Below are positions 33,670 to 42,593 of a stretch of 64,000 nucleotides of DNA, one piece after another. Position numbers and translations under genes: made by a program. The DNA is from Streptomyces puniciscabiei (GTDB taxonomy: Bacteria; Actinomycetota; Actinomycetes; Streptomycetales; Streptomycetaceae): positions 6,490,001 through 6,554,000 of the forward strand of contig NZ_VFNX01000001.1 of NCBI RefSeq assembly GCF_006715785.1, in the 5' to 3' direction. The number at the start of each line of letters is the position of its first letter. Position 1 is the stretch's first letter. The notes beneath the pieces were generated by a model. The model was not told where the DNA came from. It searched no databases and worked only from the letters and a program-made list of their open reading frames with translations.

Positions 33670-33768
33670 TGGCTCAGCGGCCGCATCTGCGCCTGTGCCC
33701 TCCGACCTGGTCCGTTGGCTCTGCGCTCGGCGCGACCACAGGCGCGCGGCTGGACCAATGGCGCAGCG
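33670..33768. promoter_or_regulatory. Three direct repeats, candidate Lrp sites
   Basis: TGGCTCAGCG (33670), TGGCTCTGCG (33716) and TGGCGCAGCG (33759) are spaced 46 and 43 bp apart. The first and third share the longer ACCAATGGC-CAGCG core (33665 and 33754). The first is within 20 bp of the Lrp start. Spaced direct sites suit the disc-shaped Lrp octamer wrapping DNA. Confidence 0.5.
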
Positions 33769-33892
33769 ATTCGGGACACACTTGAGCCAGTGACGTCGGT
33801 GATGCTCTCATGGAGTCGTCGATGGCGCTGCGGACCTCCGCGGCGCCTTTTCCGTGCCGGTGCTCCATCCGGTTTTCATGGGGAGGGCAGTA

Positions 33893-35383
33893 GTGCTGAA
33901 GAGGATGTTCGTGGCTCCGGACCCGGGGCGGGCGCGGTTGCGCTTCGCCGCGCGGGCCGTCCTCGGCATCGGCCTCGCGGTCGTCGTCTGCTTCCTCGCC
34001 GGGCACTCCCTCGCCGGCGCGGTCACCGGTGGCCTCGCCGCGCTCCTCGCCCTGTTCACCGTCGCCGACCCGACCGTGCGCGGGCAGGCGGTCACCACCG
34101 CGCTGCTGCCCGCCGTGGGTGTGCCGGTGCTCGCCGCCGCGGCCGAGCTGCACGCCGTGCCCGTCGCGCGGGATCTCGTCTTCCTGGCCGTCGTCGGCGC
34201 CGGGGTGTACGCGCGCCGCTGGGGGCCGCGCGGGCACAGCCTCGGCGTGTTCGCCTTCATGACCTTCTTCGTGGCCCAGTTCCTGCACGCCACCCCGGCG
34301 CAACTGCCCGAGCTGTACGCCGCCGTCCTGCTGTCCGTGCTCAGTGCGGCCCTGGTGCGCTTCGGCGTGTGGTGCTACGAGCGCCGGCTGCCCCCGGCTC
34401 CCGTACCGGCCCCGCCCGCCGGGCGCGGTCTGGCCCGGGTGACCACGCGGCAGGCCGTTCAGGCGACCACGGGCGCGGGCTTCGCCCTGGTGGTCGGCCA
34501 GCTGGTGTCCGGACAACGCTGGTACTGGGCCGTCGGCGCCACCTGGTGGATCTTCGTGAACACGGCCTCGCGCGGGGAGACCCTGGTACGCGGCTTCCGC
34601 CGGGTCCTCGGCACGGTGATCGGCATCGTCCTGGGCTTCCTCGTCGCCGTCCCGGTGGGCGGCGCGCCGGTTCCGACGGCCGTCCTGGTCGCCGTCGCCG
34701 TCTTCGGCATCTTCTACACGGCAGCCGTCTCCTACACCTGGATGATGCTCTGCGTCACCCTGCTCGCCGAACTGCTCTACGGCCTCCTCGGGGTCCTGAG
34801 CCCCGGTCTGCTCGCGCTGCGTCTCGCCGAGACCGGCGTGGGCGCGCTCGGTGCCGCGCTCGCCGTGCTGTTCGTCCTGCCGGTCACCACCCACACCACC
34901 ACGGACGCGTGGATCCAGCGTGCCCTGCGCTGCGTCCACGCCTGCACGGCCGAGGCCGCGGCCCGGCTCGCGGGCTCCCCCACGGCGGACCCGGCGCCCC
35001 GAGTCGCCGAACTGGAGCAGCTGCTCGGCCGGGTACGGCTGTCGGTGGCCCCGCTGGTGCACCCGCTGAACCCGATGCCGGCCCGCAAGCGGCGCGCCCG
35101 CCGGGTCCTGGCGCTCCTCGACGACTGCGCCCGTGAGGTGCGCGGCCTGGTGGCGGTCGCCGCCGATCCCGAGGCCTCGCACGACGCCCGCCTGGCCGCG
35201 GCCTGCTGGCGCGTGGAGTCGGCCGTCGAGGCGCTCACCGCGGGTCGGCCGGAGCCCGTCCGCAGCCCCGCCGAGCCGCCCGCCGAGCCCGCCCTCGCCC
35301 ACCTGCACGGCCTGGAACGCGCTCTTGCCGACCTGGCCGAGCCCCTGCGGGCCCCGACGGGGTCGCGGCTGGTGGGGGCCTGA
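33893..35383 (+). CDS. FUSC family membrane protein
   Basis: 496 residues. Two blocks of about five to six hydrophobic helices (about 20-165 and 200-330) and a helical cytoplasmic tail (about 340-490) match the FUSC / aromatic-acid-exporter-like architecture. The second block opens with the conserved pattern RQAVQATTGAGFALVVGQLV and RWYWAVGATWWIF. Members export aromatic acids or are of unknown substrate. The GTG at 33893 is preferred because GGGAGGG ends 5 nt before it. It is divergent from the Lrp regulator and may be its target. Confidence 0.85.
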   Translation: MLKRMFVAPDPGRARLRFAARAVLGIGLAVVVCFLAGHSLAGAVTGGLAALLALFTVADPTVRGQAVTTALLPAVGVPVLAAAAELHAVPVARDLVFLAVVGAGVYARRWGPRGHSLGVFAFMTFFVAQFLHATPAQLPELYAAVLLSVLSAALVRFGVWCYERRLPPAPVPAPPAGRGLARVTTRQAVQATTGAGFALVVGQLVSGQRWYWAVGATWWIFVNTASRGETLVRGFRRVLGTVIGIVLGFLVAVPVGGAPVPTAVLVAVAVFGIFYTAAVSYTWMMLCVTLLAELLYGLLGVLSPGLLALRLAETGVGALGAALAVLFVLPVTTHTTTDAWIQRALRCVHACTAEAAARLAGSPTADPAPRVAELEQLLGRVRLSVAPLVHPLNPMPARKRRARRVLALLDDCAREVRGLVAVAADPEASHDARLAAACWRVESAVEALTAGRPEPVRSPAEPPAEPALAHLHGLERALADLAEPLRAPTGSRLVGA

Positions 35384-35450
35384 GGTATCGAGTGGGTGCG
35401 GTCGACGGGGCGGCGTGAGGGGCGCTCGGCTGGGGTGCGGCTGCTCGGTC

Positions 35451-35690
35451 CTGAGCCGTGGGCGTGGGGAGTGGCCGGCGGGGCCTGAGCCCTGGGCTTC
35501 GATGTGGGCCTGAGGGTGCTGCTGGTGACACTTCGACCGGGACGTCGCGGGTGTGTGGTGGGAGCCTGAGCCGGGACGTGCCGGAGCTGTGGCGAGGTCG
35601 GTCCCGAGCCGGGAAGTTCCGGATCTGTGTGACTTGTTCCTGAGCCGGGACGGGCGAGAGCTGTCTGGCTCAGGCCCGAGCCGGGCCGCT
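35451..35690. repeat. About seven copies of a CTGAGCCGGGA element, period about 35 bp
   Basis: C(T/C)GAGCC(G/C)(G/T)GG occurs at 35451, 35485, 35566, 35603, 35640 and 35674, with a weaker ACCGGGACG at 35536. The spacing is mostly 34-38 bp. It lies in the 1048-bp gap (35384-36431) that has no gene I can support. Confidence 0.6.
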
Positions 35691-35825
35691 TCGTGGCCTG
35701 GCTGTGGGGGCCACCGGACGGGCGCCGGGTCGTGCCCGCGGCAGCGACTCGACCCGGGCAGCATCGGGAGTTGCGTTGACAAGGCCGGAGCCTGGGACAT
35801 CAGGGACGGGGCTCGTGGGCCTGCG

Positions 35826-36325
35826 CACGCGGGCCCGAGAGGCACGGACACGCCGGAGGTCCCGACACGGGCCGCGAGGCGATGGCGCGGATCCGCGAGT
35901 CGATGGCACGGCCCCCGCGGCAACCGCGGGCCCTGCGCAGTCACAGGGCTCGCAGGGTAATGGCACCGCCCTGCGAGCAATGACACATCCCCTGCGGCAA
36001 CCGCAGCCTTGCGGATGCGGGCCCGAGAGGCACGGACACGCCAGAGGCGCCGGTACGGGCTCGCGAGGCGATGGCACGGCCCCGGTCGATGGCGCGGACC
36101 CGCGAGGCGATGGCACGGCCCCCCGGCAACCGCAGCCTTGCGGATGCGGGCCCGAGAGGCACGGACACGCCAGAGGTGCCGGTACGGGCTCGCGAGGCGA
36201 TGGCACGGCCCCGGTCGATGGCGCGGACCCGCGAGGCGATGGCATGTACCCCGCGGCAACCGCAGGCCCTGCGCAGTCACACGGCTGGCAGGGTAATGGC
36301 ACCGCCCTGCGGAGCAATGACACAA
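35826..36325. repeat. Complex repeat array with 129-bp units
   Basis: A unit of 129 bp opening CGGATGCGGGCCCGAGAGGC is present at about 36012 and 36141, with a diverged partial copy from 35830. Within units GCGATGGCACGGCCCC recurs. A second element (CTGCGCAGTCACA, GCAGGGTAATGGCACCGCCC, GCAATGACAC) brackets the array at about 35932 and 36268. The first bracket holds a perfect inverted repeat GCTCGCAGGG / CCCTGCGAGC (35948-35957 and 35969-35978). No coding pattern, no uniform spacers. Confidence 0.8.
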
Positions 36326-36431
36326 CCCCGCCAGGAAAAGAACCGCCGACAACCCCCGCCCCTTGGTCTAGACCGGCCATGATCGGCTGCTACCGTCGGC
36401 CCCGGACGGGCTCGACCGAGAGGGGACAGCG

Positions 36432-37469
36432 GTGGCACAGGACGGCAGGCCCGGCAGGCGTCGGGCCTTCATCGGCTCGTTCACGGCGGCGGGCGGCCCC
36501 GGACTCGTGACCGCCGAGGTCGCGCCGGACAGCGGCGCGCTCCTCCTCGGCACCGCGCTGTACGACGTACCCGACCCGTCCTACCTGGTCCTGTCGCCGG
36601 ACGGGGAGATGCTCTACGCGGTCAGCGAGACGGCCGAGGGCGCCGTCGCCGCCTACCGCATCGCAGGCGGCCGGCCGGAACTCGCCGGGCCACCCGTCCG
36701 GGTCGACGGCAGCGGACCGACCCACCTCGGCCTGTACGGCGGGCATGTGCTGACCGCCAACTACGGCTGCGGCAGCGTCACCGCCGTCCCCGTGCGTCCG
36801 GACGGCTCGCTCGCCGCCAAGCCCTCCGGGCGGCTCCAGCACACCGGCTCCGGCCCGCACGACCGCCGCCAGCGCGGTCCGCACGCCCACCAGGTGCAGT
36901 CCGACCCGAGCGGCAGGTGGGCCGTCAGCGTCGACCTCGGCACCGACTCGGTGCGCATCTGCACCCTCGAGGACGGCGTGCCCGCCGTGCACCGCGAGTT
37001 CGCCCTGCGCCCCGGCTCCGGTCCCCGCCATCTGGCCTTCCACCCGGACGGCGCGCACGCCTACGTCGTCAACGAACTCACCCCCACCGTGACCGTGTGC
37101 CGCTGGGACGCCGGGGCCGGCTCCCTCAGACCGCTGGCCGAGGTCCCGCTGCTGTCCGGCGCCCCGGCCGGAGACGCCTATCCGTCAGGGATCGTGGTCG
37201 CGCCCGACGGCCGTTTCGTGTGGACCGCGACCCGCGGCGAGGACGTCCTGTCGATCCTCGCCGTCGAAGGCGAGGCGCTCCGGCTGATCGGCACGGTGCC
37301 CTGCGGCGGGCACTGGCCGCGCGCGCTCGCCGAGCACGACGGCTTCCTCTACGCGGCCAACGAGCGCTCCGGCGACGTGACGTGGTTCGCCCTGGACGAG
37401 GCGACGGGGCTGCCCCGCTACGAGGGCTCCGTGCCGGTCACCGCGGCCTCCTGCGTCGTCTTCGGCTGA
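36432..37469 (+). CDS. Lactonase family protein (6-phosphogluconolactonase-type beta-propeller)
   Basis: 345 residues, no signal peptide. Seven-bladed propeller repeats are visible through recurring P-S-G-R/DG-x-x-xY-V patterns: LVLSPDGEMLYAV, VQSDPSGRWAVSV, LAFHPDGAHAYVV, IVVAPDGRFVWTA. The active-site-like block QRGPHAHQVQSDPSG matches the Pgl/YbhE family, which hydrolyses 6-phosphogluconolactone or other lactones. The GTG at 36432 has AGGGG 6 nt upstream. It is a monocistronic gene between repeat-rich DNA and a hairpin terminator. Confidence 0.88.
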   Translation: MAQDGRPGRRRAFIGSFTAAGGPGLVTAEVAPDSGALLLGTALYDVPDPSYLVLSPDGEMLYAVSETAEGAVAAYRIAGGRPELAGPPVRVDGSGPTHLGLYGGHVLTANYGCGSVTAVPVRPDGSLAAKPSGRLQHTGSGPHDRRQRGPHAHQVQSDPSGRWAVSVDLGTDSVRICTLEDGVPAVHREFALRPGSGPRHLAFHPDGAHAYVVNELTPTVTVCRWDAGAGSLRPLAEVPLLSGAPAGDAYPSGIVVAPDGRFVWTATRGEDVLSILAVEGEALRLIGTVPCGGHWPRALAEHDGFLYAANERSGDVTWFALDEATGLPRYEGSVPVTAASCVVFG

Positions 37470-37506
37470 GGAGCCTGCGGGCGGGGCGCCCAGCACGGCG
37501 CAAGGC

Positions 37507-37527
37507 CCGCTCCGGGGTGCGGAGCGG
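37507..37527. terminator. Hairpin between convergent lactonase and chelatase-like genes
   Basis: Perfect 8-bp arms CCGCTCCG and CGGAGCGG around GGGTG, 38 nt after one stop and 39 nt before the other. Confidence 0.7.
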
Positions 37528-37565
37528 ACCGTGTGTCGTACGGGTGCCGTGGAGGCCGGCGCGGG

Positions 37566-38492
37566 TCAGTGGACCGGCGTGCCCTGCGGCTGCGGCGGGA
37601 CGATGCCCAGCGCCGTCGTGTACTTGGCGAGGGCGAGCTTGCCGATCGCCGGGTACGCGCCGAGCGCCTCGGCCGTGGCGCAGCCCGCCTCCTCGGCGGC
37701 CGCCGCCAGCAGCGCCGGGTCGATCTCCGGTCCGACCAGATACGGCGCCAGGGCCAGCTGCTGCGAGCCCGAGGAACGCAGCTGCTCGGCGACGGAGGAG
37801 ATCGAGCCCTCCTGGTCCAGGGCCGCCGCCATCACCGGCACGGCGAGGCGCGCGGCGAGCAGCATGCCGGTGATCCCGGCCGCCTGTACGGCTTCCTCGC
37901 CGCCCACGGACGCCAGGATGATGCCGTCGGCTGCGGTGGCCACGGTGAACAGGCGCGCGCGGTCGGCACGGGCCAGGCCCGCCTCGGACAGCCGCACGTG
38001 CAGCGCCTCGGCGAGCAGCGGGTGCGGGCCGAGCACGTCGGTCAGATCGGCGGCGACCCGGCTGTCCATCACGGACTGGCGGATCTGCCGCAGCAGCGCG
38101 CTGTCCGGCCCGGCCAGCAGCGGGACGACGACGGCGACCGGGCCGTCGGGTTCCTTGACGCCTTCGACCCCGGCGGCGACGGCCTGCTCGTAACGGGCCG
38201 TGCGCTCCTCGGCCGCGCGCACCAGCACGGTCCGCAGCGTGGGGAACTCGGCGTCGTCCCCGTCCAGGAATCCGATCCGGGCGTCCAGGCCGGGCAGCTC
38301 GGAGCGGGCGATGCTCACGACCTCCTCGGCCAGGGCGCGCGTGGCGGCGCTGGGCGCACCGGGCACCGCGAGGGCGAGCGCGGGCGCGCCCTCGGGAGCA
38401 ACCAGCGGTTCCGGCCGGCGGTGCCGTCCGGGCTGGCGGGGTCGCGGCATTCGTACGGGCAGGCCGGACGCGGGCCCAGTGGGGGTGCTCAT
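37566..38492 (-). CDS. Sirohydrochlorin chelatase (CbiX)-like protein lacking the metal-binding histidine motif
   Basis: 308 residues. The two-domain CbiX/SirB-like organisation is visible: PVAVVVPLLAGPDSALLRQI, DVLGPHPLLAEALHVRLSEA and a C-terminal half with a QQLALAPYLVGPE segment. CbiX inserts Co or Fe into sirohydrochlorin (cobalamin/siroheme). In active members the first strand ends in a histidine, as in HGSR. Here it reads LALAVPGAPS, so that histidine is absent, and no equivalent histidine pair is evident in the second half. The protein may bind tetrapyrroles without chelating or have another role. About 35 disordered basic residues precede the domain. ATG 38492 is the likely start. 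Confidence 0.75.
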   Translation of the reverse strand: MSTPTGPASGLPVRMPRPRQPGRHRRPEPLVAPEGAPALALAVPGAPSAATRALAEEVVSIARSELPGLDARIGFLDGDDAEFPTLRTVLVRAAEERTARYEQAVAAGVEGVKEPDGPVAVVVPLLAGPDSALLRQIRQSVMDSRVAADLTDVLGPHPLLAEALHVRLSEAGLARADRARLFTVATAADGIILASVGGEEAVQAAGITGMLLAARLAVPVMAAALDQEGSISSVAEQLRSSGSQQLALAPYLVGPEIDPALLAAAAEEAGCATAEALGAYPAIGKLALAKYTTALGIVPPQPQGTPVH

Positions 38493-38589
38493 GGCGCCGC
38501 ATGTTACTGGCTTTCCGGGTTACTCCGTTCGGGGAGGGTGCAGGTGAGCGGTATCCGTCCGGATTTGTCTGATGAGTTGCGCGACGGAG

Positions 38590-38611
38590 ACACGTGTTCC
38601 GGGCACGTGCC
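38590..38611. promoter_or_regulatory. Two CACGTG palindromes 13 bp apart
   Basis: ACACGTGT (38590-38597) and GGCACGTGCC (38602-38611) are both perfect palindromes, about 100 bp upstream of the chelatase-like gene in a less GC-rich gap (38493-38668). Confidence 0.4.
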
Positions 38612-38668
38612 GGGTACATCGGCCGATAAAGGGTTCGTAAGGCGGAACAATCGGATTTTGCGGTGACC

Positions 38669-39643
38669 TCAATCGCCTTGTGCGGGGACCACGTAGAGCA
38701 TGGTCGATTCACCCGGCAGGGTGAGCCGGCCGGCCGCCAGGTCGCTCGCGAGCCGTACCGAGCCGTGCAGGGGATCGCCCTCGGCGGGCACCTGCCGGGC
38801 GTGCGGCAGCCTGCGCGCCAACTCCTCCCGCAGGGGGGCGAGCAGGGGCTCGCCCAGCCGGAACAGGCCGCCCGTGAGCGCCGTTCGAGGTTCCCCGTCC
38901 GCCGGGCACACGGCCGCGACGGACTCCGTCATGTGCCGGGCCGCGGCGCGCAGGATGTCCGCGGCGACCGGGTCGTGCGCGGCGCACGCGGCCACCTGGG
39001 GGGCGAAGGAGGCCAGTACGGCGGGCCGGTCGGTGCGCGGGTAGAGCAGCCCCGGCAGTCCGCGCGCCGGGCCGAACTGCTCCTCCGCGCGGGTCAGCAG
39101 CGGTGCGGAGCCGCCGTCCCGGCCGTCGTGGGCGCGCAGCGCCGCCTCCAGCCCGGCCCGCCCGATCCAGGCGCCGCTGCCGCAGTCGCCGAGCAGATGG
39201 CCCCAGCCGTCGGCCCGGCGCCAGGCCGTGAGGTCGGTGCCCACCGCGATCAGCCCGGTCCCGGCGGCGAGCACAGCGCCCGGACGCGGACCGAGCGCGC
39301 CGACGTAGGCGGTGACGGCGTCGGCGGCGAGCGCCACCTGCCGTACCCCCAGCTCCCGGGCCAGGGCGCCCGGCAGTTCGGCGCGCAGGGCGTCGCCCAG
39401 GGTGGCGAACCCGGCGGCGCCGACGACGGCCGTCTCCAGCGGGCCGGTTCCGGCCTCGGCGGCGCACGCCCGCGCCAGCGGGGCGAGTTGGGCCATCAGA
39501 TGGGCGGGATCGATGCCCCGCGCACCGGTACGGACCGGCTCCCGGGACTCCCGCTGTGCGGCGGGCGCCCGGCCGGGCACGCCGACGGCGACCCGGAGAC
39601 CGGAGCCTCCGGAGTCCACCGCCAGATAACCGGCGACGGTCAC
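38669..39643 (-). CDS. BadF/NagK-type sugar kinase, probable N-acetylglucosamine kinase
   Basis: 324 residues. The ASKHA ATPase fold is recognised from the phosphate-1 strand [15 protein letters not shown] (residues 6-20), a second [10 protein letters not shown] segment, [17 protein letters not shown] with the family's GDxGSG motif, and ALTGGLF near the end. BadF/BadG/BcrA-family kinases in Streptomyces phosphorylate GlcNAc or related sugars in the cytoplasm. The GTG at 39643 overlaps the TGA of ung (GTGA), so it is translationally coupled to the uracil-DNA glycosylase gene, with which it has no obvious metabolic link. Confidence 0.82.
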   Translation of the reverse strand: MTVAGYLAVDSGGSGLRVAVGVPGRAPAAQRESREPVRTGARGIDPAHLMAQLAPLARACAAEAGTGPLETAVVGAAGFATLGDALRAELPGALARELGVRQVALAADAVTAYVGALGPRPGAVLAAGTGLIAVGTDLTAWRRADGWGHLLGDCGSGAWIGRAGLEAALRAHDGRDGGSAPLLTRAEEQFGPARGLPGLLYPRTDRPAVLASFAPQVAACAAHDPVAADILRAAARHMTESVAAVCPADGEPRTALTGGLFRLGEPLLAPLREELARRLPHARQVPAEGDPLHGSVRLASDLAAGRLTLPGESTMLYVVPAQGD

Positions 39644-40326
39644 GGCAGTCGCCAGTCCACCGGCTGTCCGCCCTGCTGGATCAGCAGGTCGTTGGCCCGG
39701 CTGAACGGACGCGAGCCGAAGAAGCCGCGGTCGGCCGACATCGGCGAGGGGTGCGCGGACTCCACGGCCGGCAGCCGGCCCAGCAGCGGACGCAGATTGC
39801 GCGCGTCCCGGCCCCACAGGATGGACACCAGCGGCTTGCCGCGCGCCGCCAGCGCCCGGATCGCCTGCTCGGTGACCTCCTCCCAGCCCTTGCCGCGGTG
39901 GGCGCCCGGGCTGCGCGGGGCCGTGGTCAGTGCCCTGTTGAGCAGCAGCACGCCCTGCTGGGTCCACGGTGTGAGGTCGCCGTTGGACGGCTGGGGCAGA
40001 CCCAGGTCGGTGTTCAGCTCGCGGAAGATGTTGATCAGGCTGGGCGGCAGCGGGCGTACGTCGGGCGCGACCGAGAACGACAGGCCCACCGCGTGCCCCG
40101 GGGTCGGATACGGGTCCTGACCGACGATCAGGACCCGTACGTCGTCGAACGGCTGCTGGAAGGCCCGCAGGACGTTGGGTCCGGCCGGGAGGTAGGTGCG
40201 TCCCGCGGCGATCTCCGCCCGCAGGAAGTCGCCCATCCCGGCGATCCGTTCCGCGACGGGTTCGAGGGCCTTCGCCCAGCCCGGTTCGACGATCTCATGC
40301 AAGGGTCGTGGTGCCACGGGCGTCAC
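39640..40326 (-). CDS. ung: Uracil-DNA glycosylase, family 1
   Basis: 228 residues, the standard length. The catalytic water-activating motif is [18 protein letters not shown] and the DNA-intercalation motif [20 protein letters not shown]. Both identify family-1 Ung, which excises uracil from DNA to start base-excision repair. Motif 1 has P where E. coli-type enzymes have H (GQDPYH), a variant I associate with a second Ung type in Streptomyces. The GTG at 40326 has no Shine-Dalgarno, so it may be leaderless. The gene overlaps the sugar kinase gene by 4 nt at its end. Confidence 0.95.
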   Translation of the reverse strand: MTPVAPRPLHEIVEPGWAKALEPVAERIAGMGDFLRAEIAAGRTYLPAGPNVLRAFQQPFDDVRVLIVGQDPYPTPGHAVGLSFSVAPDVRPLPPSLINIFRELNTDLGLPQPSNGDLTPWTQQGVLLLNRALTTAPRSPGAHRGKGWEEVTEQAIRALAARGKPLVSILWGRDARNLRPLLGRLPAVESAHPSPMSADRGFFGSRPFSRANDLLIQQGGQPVDWRLP

Positions 40327-40407
40327 CCTACTGCCGTACCCGGCCCGGTGATCAACCGATGGCCGGAGCCCGGCGGCGACGCCCGCCCGCGGCCCGCCCC
40401 GCCCGTG

Positions 40408-41496
40408 TCAGCCGATCACCGCCGCCCGCACGCACAGCACGTCCGGCAGATGGGACGCCAGCTGCTGCCAGCTGTCGCCGTCGTCGGCCGAGGCGAAGAC
40501 CTCGCCGTTGCGGTTGCCGAAGTACACCCCCGCCGGGTCGGCGTCGTCGGTGCACAGGGCGTCCCGCAGCACCGTGCCGTAGTGATCCTCCTCCGGCAGA
40601 CCCTTGGACAGCGGCTCCCAGGACCGGCCCGCGTCCGCGGTGCGGAAGACCCGGCAGCGGTGCTCTGCGGGCACCCGGTCCGCGTCCGCGTTGATCGGGA
40701 AGACGTACGCCGTCTCGGCGCGGTGCGGATGGGTGGCCACCGCGAAGCCGAACGTGGACGGCAGATCCCCGCCGATGTCGGTCCAGTGCGCACCCGCGTC
40801 GTCGCTTCTGTACACCCCCCAGTGGTTCTGCAGATACAACCGGTCGGGGTCGCCCGCGTCCTTGGCGATCTTGTGCACGCACTGGCCGAACTCCGGGTTG
40901 GGATCCGGCAGGAACACCGCCGACACACCGGAGTTGGACGGTGCCCAGCTGGCCCCGCCGTCGGTCGAGCGGAACACCCCGGCCGTCGAGACGGCCACGG
41001 TGACCGCCTTCGGATCGCGGGCGTCGGTGATCACGGTGTGCAGGCCCTCACCGCCGCCGCCCGGCACCCACTGCGAGCGCGTCGGATGCTCCCACAGCGG
41101 CCGGACCAGCGTGAAGCTCTCGCCGTGGTCCTCCGAGCGGTACAGCGCCGCCGGTTCCGTGCCCGCGTACACCACGCCGGGCTCCGCGGCGGCCGGGTGC
41201 AGCTGCCAGACTCGCTCCAGCGAGGCGCCGGTGTCCTTGGGGAACTTGACGGCCGGCTGCGGCGGTTCGGTCCAGGTGCGGCCGAGGTCGTCGGAGTGGA
41301 AGACGGACGGGCCCCAGTGCGCGCTGTCGCCGCCCGCCAGCAGCCGTGGCCGGTCCTGACGGGTGTCGATCGCGACCGAGTACACCGCCTGCGCGTTGAA
41401 ATACGGACTGTCGTCGAACTCCCAGGCGCCGCCGCCCCTGCGCCGCCCGATGAACAGGCCTTTGCGGGTGCCCACCGCCAGCAGTACCTCGGTCAT
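40408..41496 (-). CDS. BNR/Asp-box repeat protein (sialidase-like beta-propeller)
   Basis: 362 residues, no signal peptide. At least six Asp-box motifs are seen: HSDDLGRTW, RSEDHGESF, RSTDGGASW, RSDDAGAHW, RTADAGRSW and ASADDGDSW. They mark turns of a beta-propeller as in sialidases and photosystem assembly factor Ycf48. The sialidase arginine triad and catalytic Tyr/Glu are not evident, so glycosidase activity is doubtful. The start is decided by an excellent ribosome site, GGAGGTGATC, just before ATG 41496. Being cytosolic, it more likely binds a partner than degrades extracellular sugar. Confidence 0.85.
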   Translation of the reverse strand: MTEVLLAVGTRKGLFIGRRRGGGAWEFDDSPYFNAQAVYSVAIDTRQDRPRLLAGGDSAHWGPSVFHSDDLGRTWTEPPQPAVKFPKDTGASLERVWQLHPAAAEPGVVYAGTEPAALYRSEDHGESFTLVRPLWEHPTRSQWVPGGGGEGLHTVITDARDPKAVTVAVSTAGVFRSTDGGASWAPSNSGVSAVFLPDPNPEFGQCVHKIAKDAGDPDRLYLQNHWGVYRSDDAGAHWTDIGGDLPSTFGFAVATHPHRAETAYVFPINADADRVPAEHRCRVFRTADAGRSWEPLSKGLPEEDHYGTVLRDALCTDDADPAGVYFGNRNGEVFASADDGDSWQQLASHLPDVLCVRAAVIG

Positions 41497-41790
41497 GCCG
41501 ATCACCTCCGGGACGCCTTCGTCCAGGTAGTCGCGAGACACGTAGTCGTCGGTTATCGGCCAGTCTGCACCCCGCCACTGACACTCTGCCCTGATGTGCA
41601 CGTTCCCGCAGGTCAAGGCGGTGTCGCCGGCCTGTGGCGGAGATCGGCCCGGGCTCGTTGCGGCATGCGCCTGCGCGGGCGGGGCGTGCCGTGCGACCGT
41701 CGGGGAGACGGCTCGTCGTGAGCAGCGGGGCGATCTCCCGCGTATGGGAGGGAGTTCCGGCCGGTCGGTGCGCTCGTGAGGAGGATGCCT

Positions 41791-42375
41791 TTGAAGGCGT
41801 TCCGTGGTCCGAAGGTGTGGCTGTGGCGCTGGCGGCGCAACCCGCTCAGGCGCCGGGCCGATGTGGTGGAGGCCTGGGTGGTGCTCGGCGCCTGGCTGCT
41901 GACCGTCCTGGCGGGGGTCGCGGCCGGCCTCGTGGCGGCCGGGACGGTGGAGCACGGACTCGCGAGAGAGCGCGCGGCCTGGCGGCCCGTCGTGGCCCAC
42001 GTGGTGGAACGAGCCCCCGGAACCTCTCCCATGCACCGCCACGCCACGGCCGGGGAACGCGTCTGGGCCAAGGTCGGCTGGACCGTGGCCGACGGTTCCA
42101 CCCACACCGGTCAGGTCCGGGTGGAGCCCGGCAGCAGGGCCGGCACGCCGGTCACGGTCTGGACCGACCCGCAGGGCCGGCTCGTCGGCCGCCCCGCCTC
42201 CGCCTCCGAGGCCGCCTTCCGGGGCAACCTGATCGGCTGTCTGGTGGGCGTGAGCGCCGCCGCCGTCCCCCTCGTCGGCGGCCTCGCCCTGCGCGGCCGC
42301 CTGGAACGCCGCCGCATGCGCGCCTGGGACACGGAGTGGGCACGGCTCGGACCGCAGTGGGGACGGATGGTCTGA
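41791..42375 (+). CDS. Two-helix membrane protein, Rv1733c-like
   Basis: 194 residues. Two hydrophobic helices (about 28-50 and 140-162) flank an outside domain of about 90 residues; both ends are Arg-rich and cytoplasmic. The arrangement and the outside segments TPVTVWTDPQGRL and EAAFRGNLIGCLVG match the Rv1733c-like family common in Streptomyces; its function is unknown. GAGGAGG at 41779-41785 points to the TTG at 41791 (spacing 5-6) rather than the overlapping ATG at 41785 or the GTG at 41776. It lies upstream of a receptor kinase gene on the same strand, with a 218-bp gap. Confidence 0.75.
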   Translation: MKAFRGPKVWLWRWRRNPLRRRADVVEAWVVLGAWLLTVLAGVAAGLVAAGTVEHGLARERAAWRPVVAHVVERAPGTSPMHRHATAGERVWAKVGWTVADGSTHTGQVRVEPGSRAGTPVTVWTDPQGRLVGRPASASEAAFRGNLIGCLVGVSAAAVPLVGGLALRGRLERRRMRAWDTEWARLGPQWGRMV

Positions 42376-42593
42376 CCACGGCCGACGGCCCCGGCCCCCG
42401 GCCCGGCAGGGACCGGCACTGCTTGCGGAGCCGTCAAGTCCGGTGCAGAGGCCGCCTATTGTCACGATCCGATGACATCGTCCGAACCGAGGCAACCTCA
42501 CAGGTTCTTCACCGGTCACACACGCGCAAGACACGGCATCCGGCCGGCCACGGGCCGGGGCCGCTGCCCACCGCACCAAGGAACGGAAACTCT

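Noticed and set aside
35826..36325. CRISPR-like or coding repeat (a Pro/Arg/Ala-rich peptide repeat on the minus strand)
   Set aside because: Units differ in length, there are no unique spacers of constant size, no start with a ribosome site and no consistent frame across the array.
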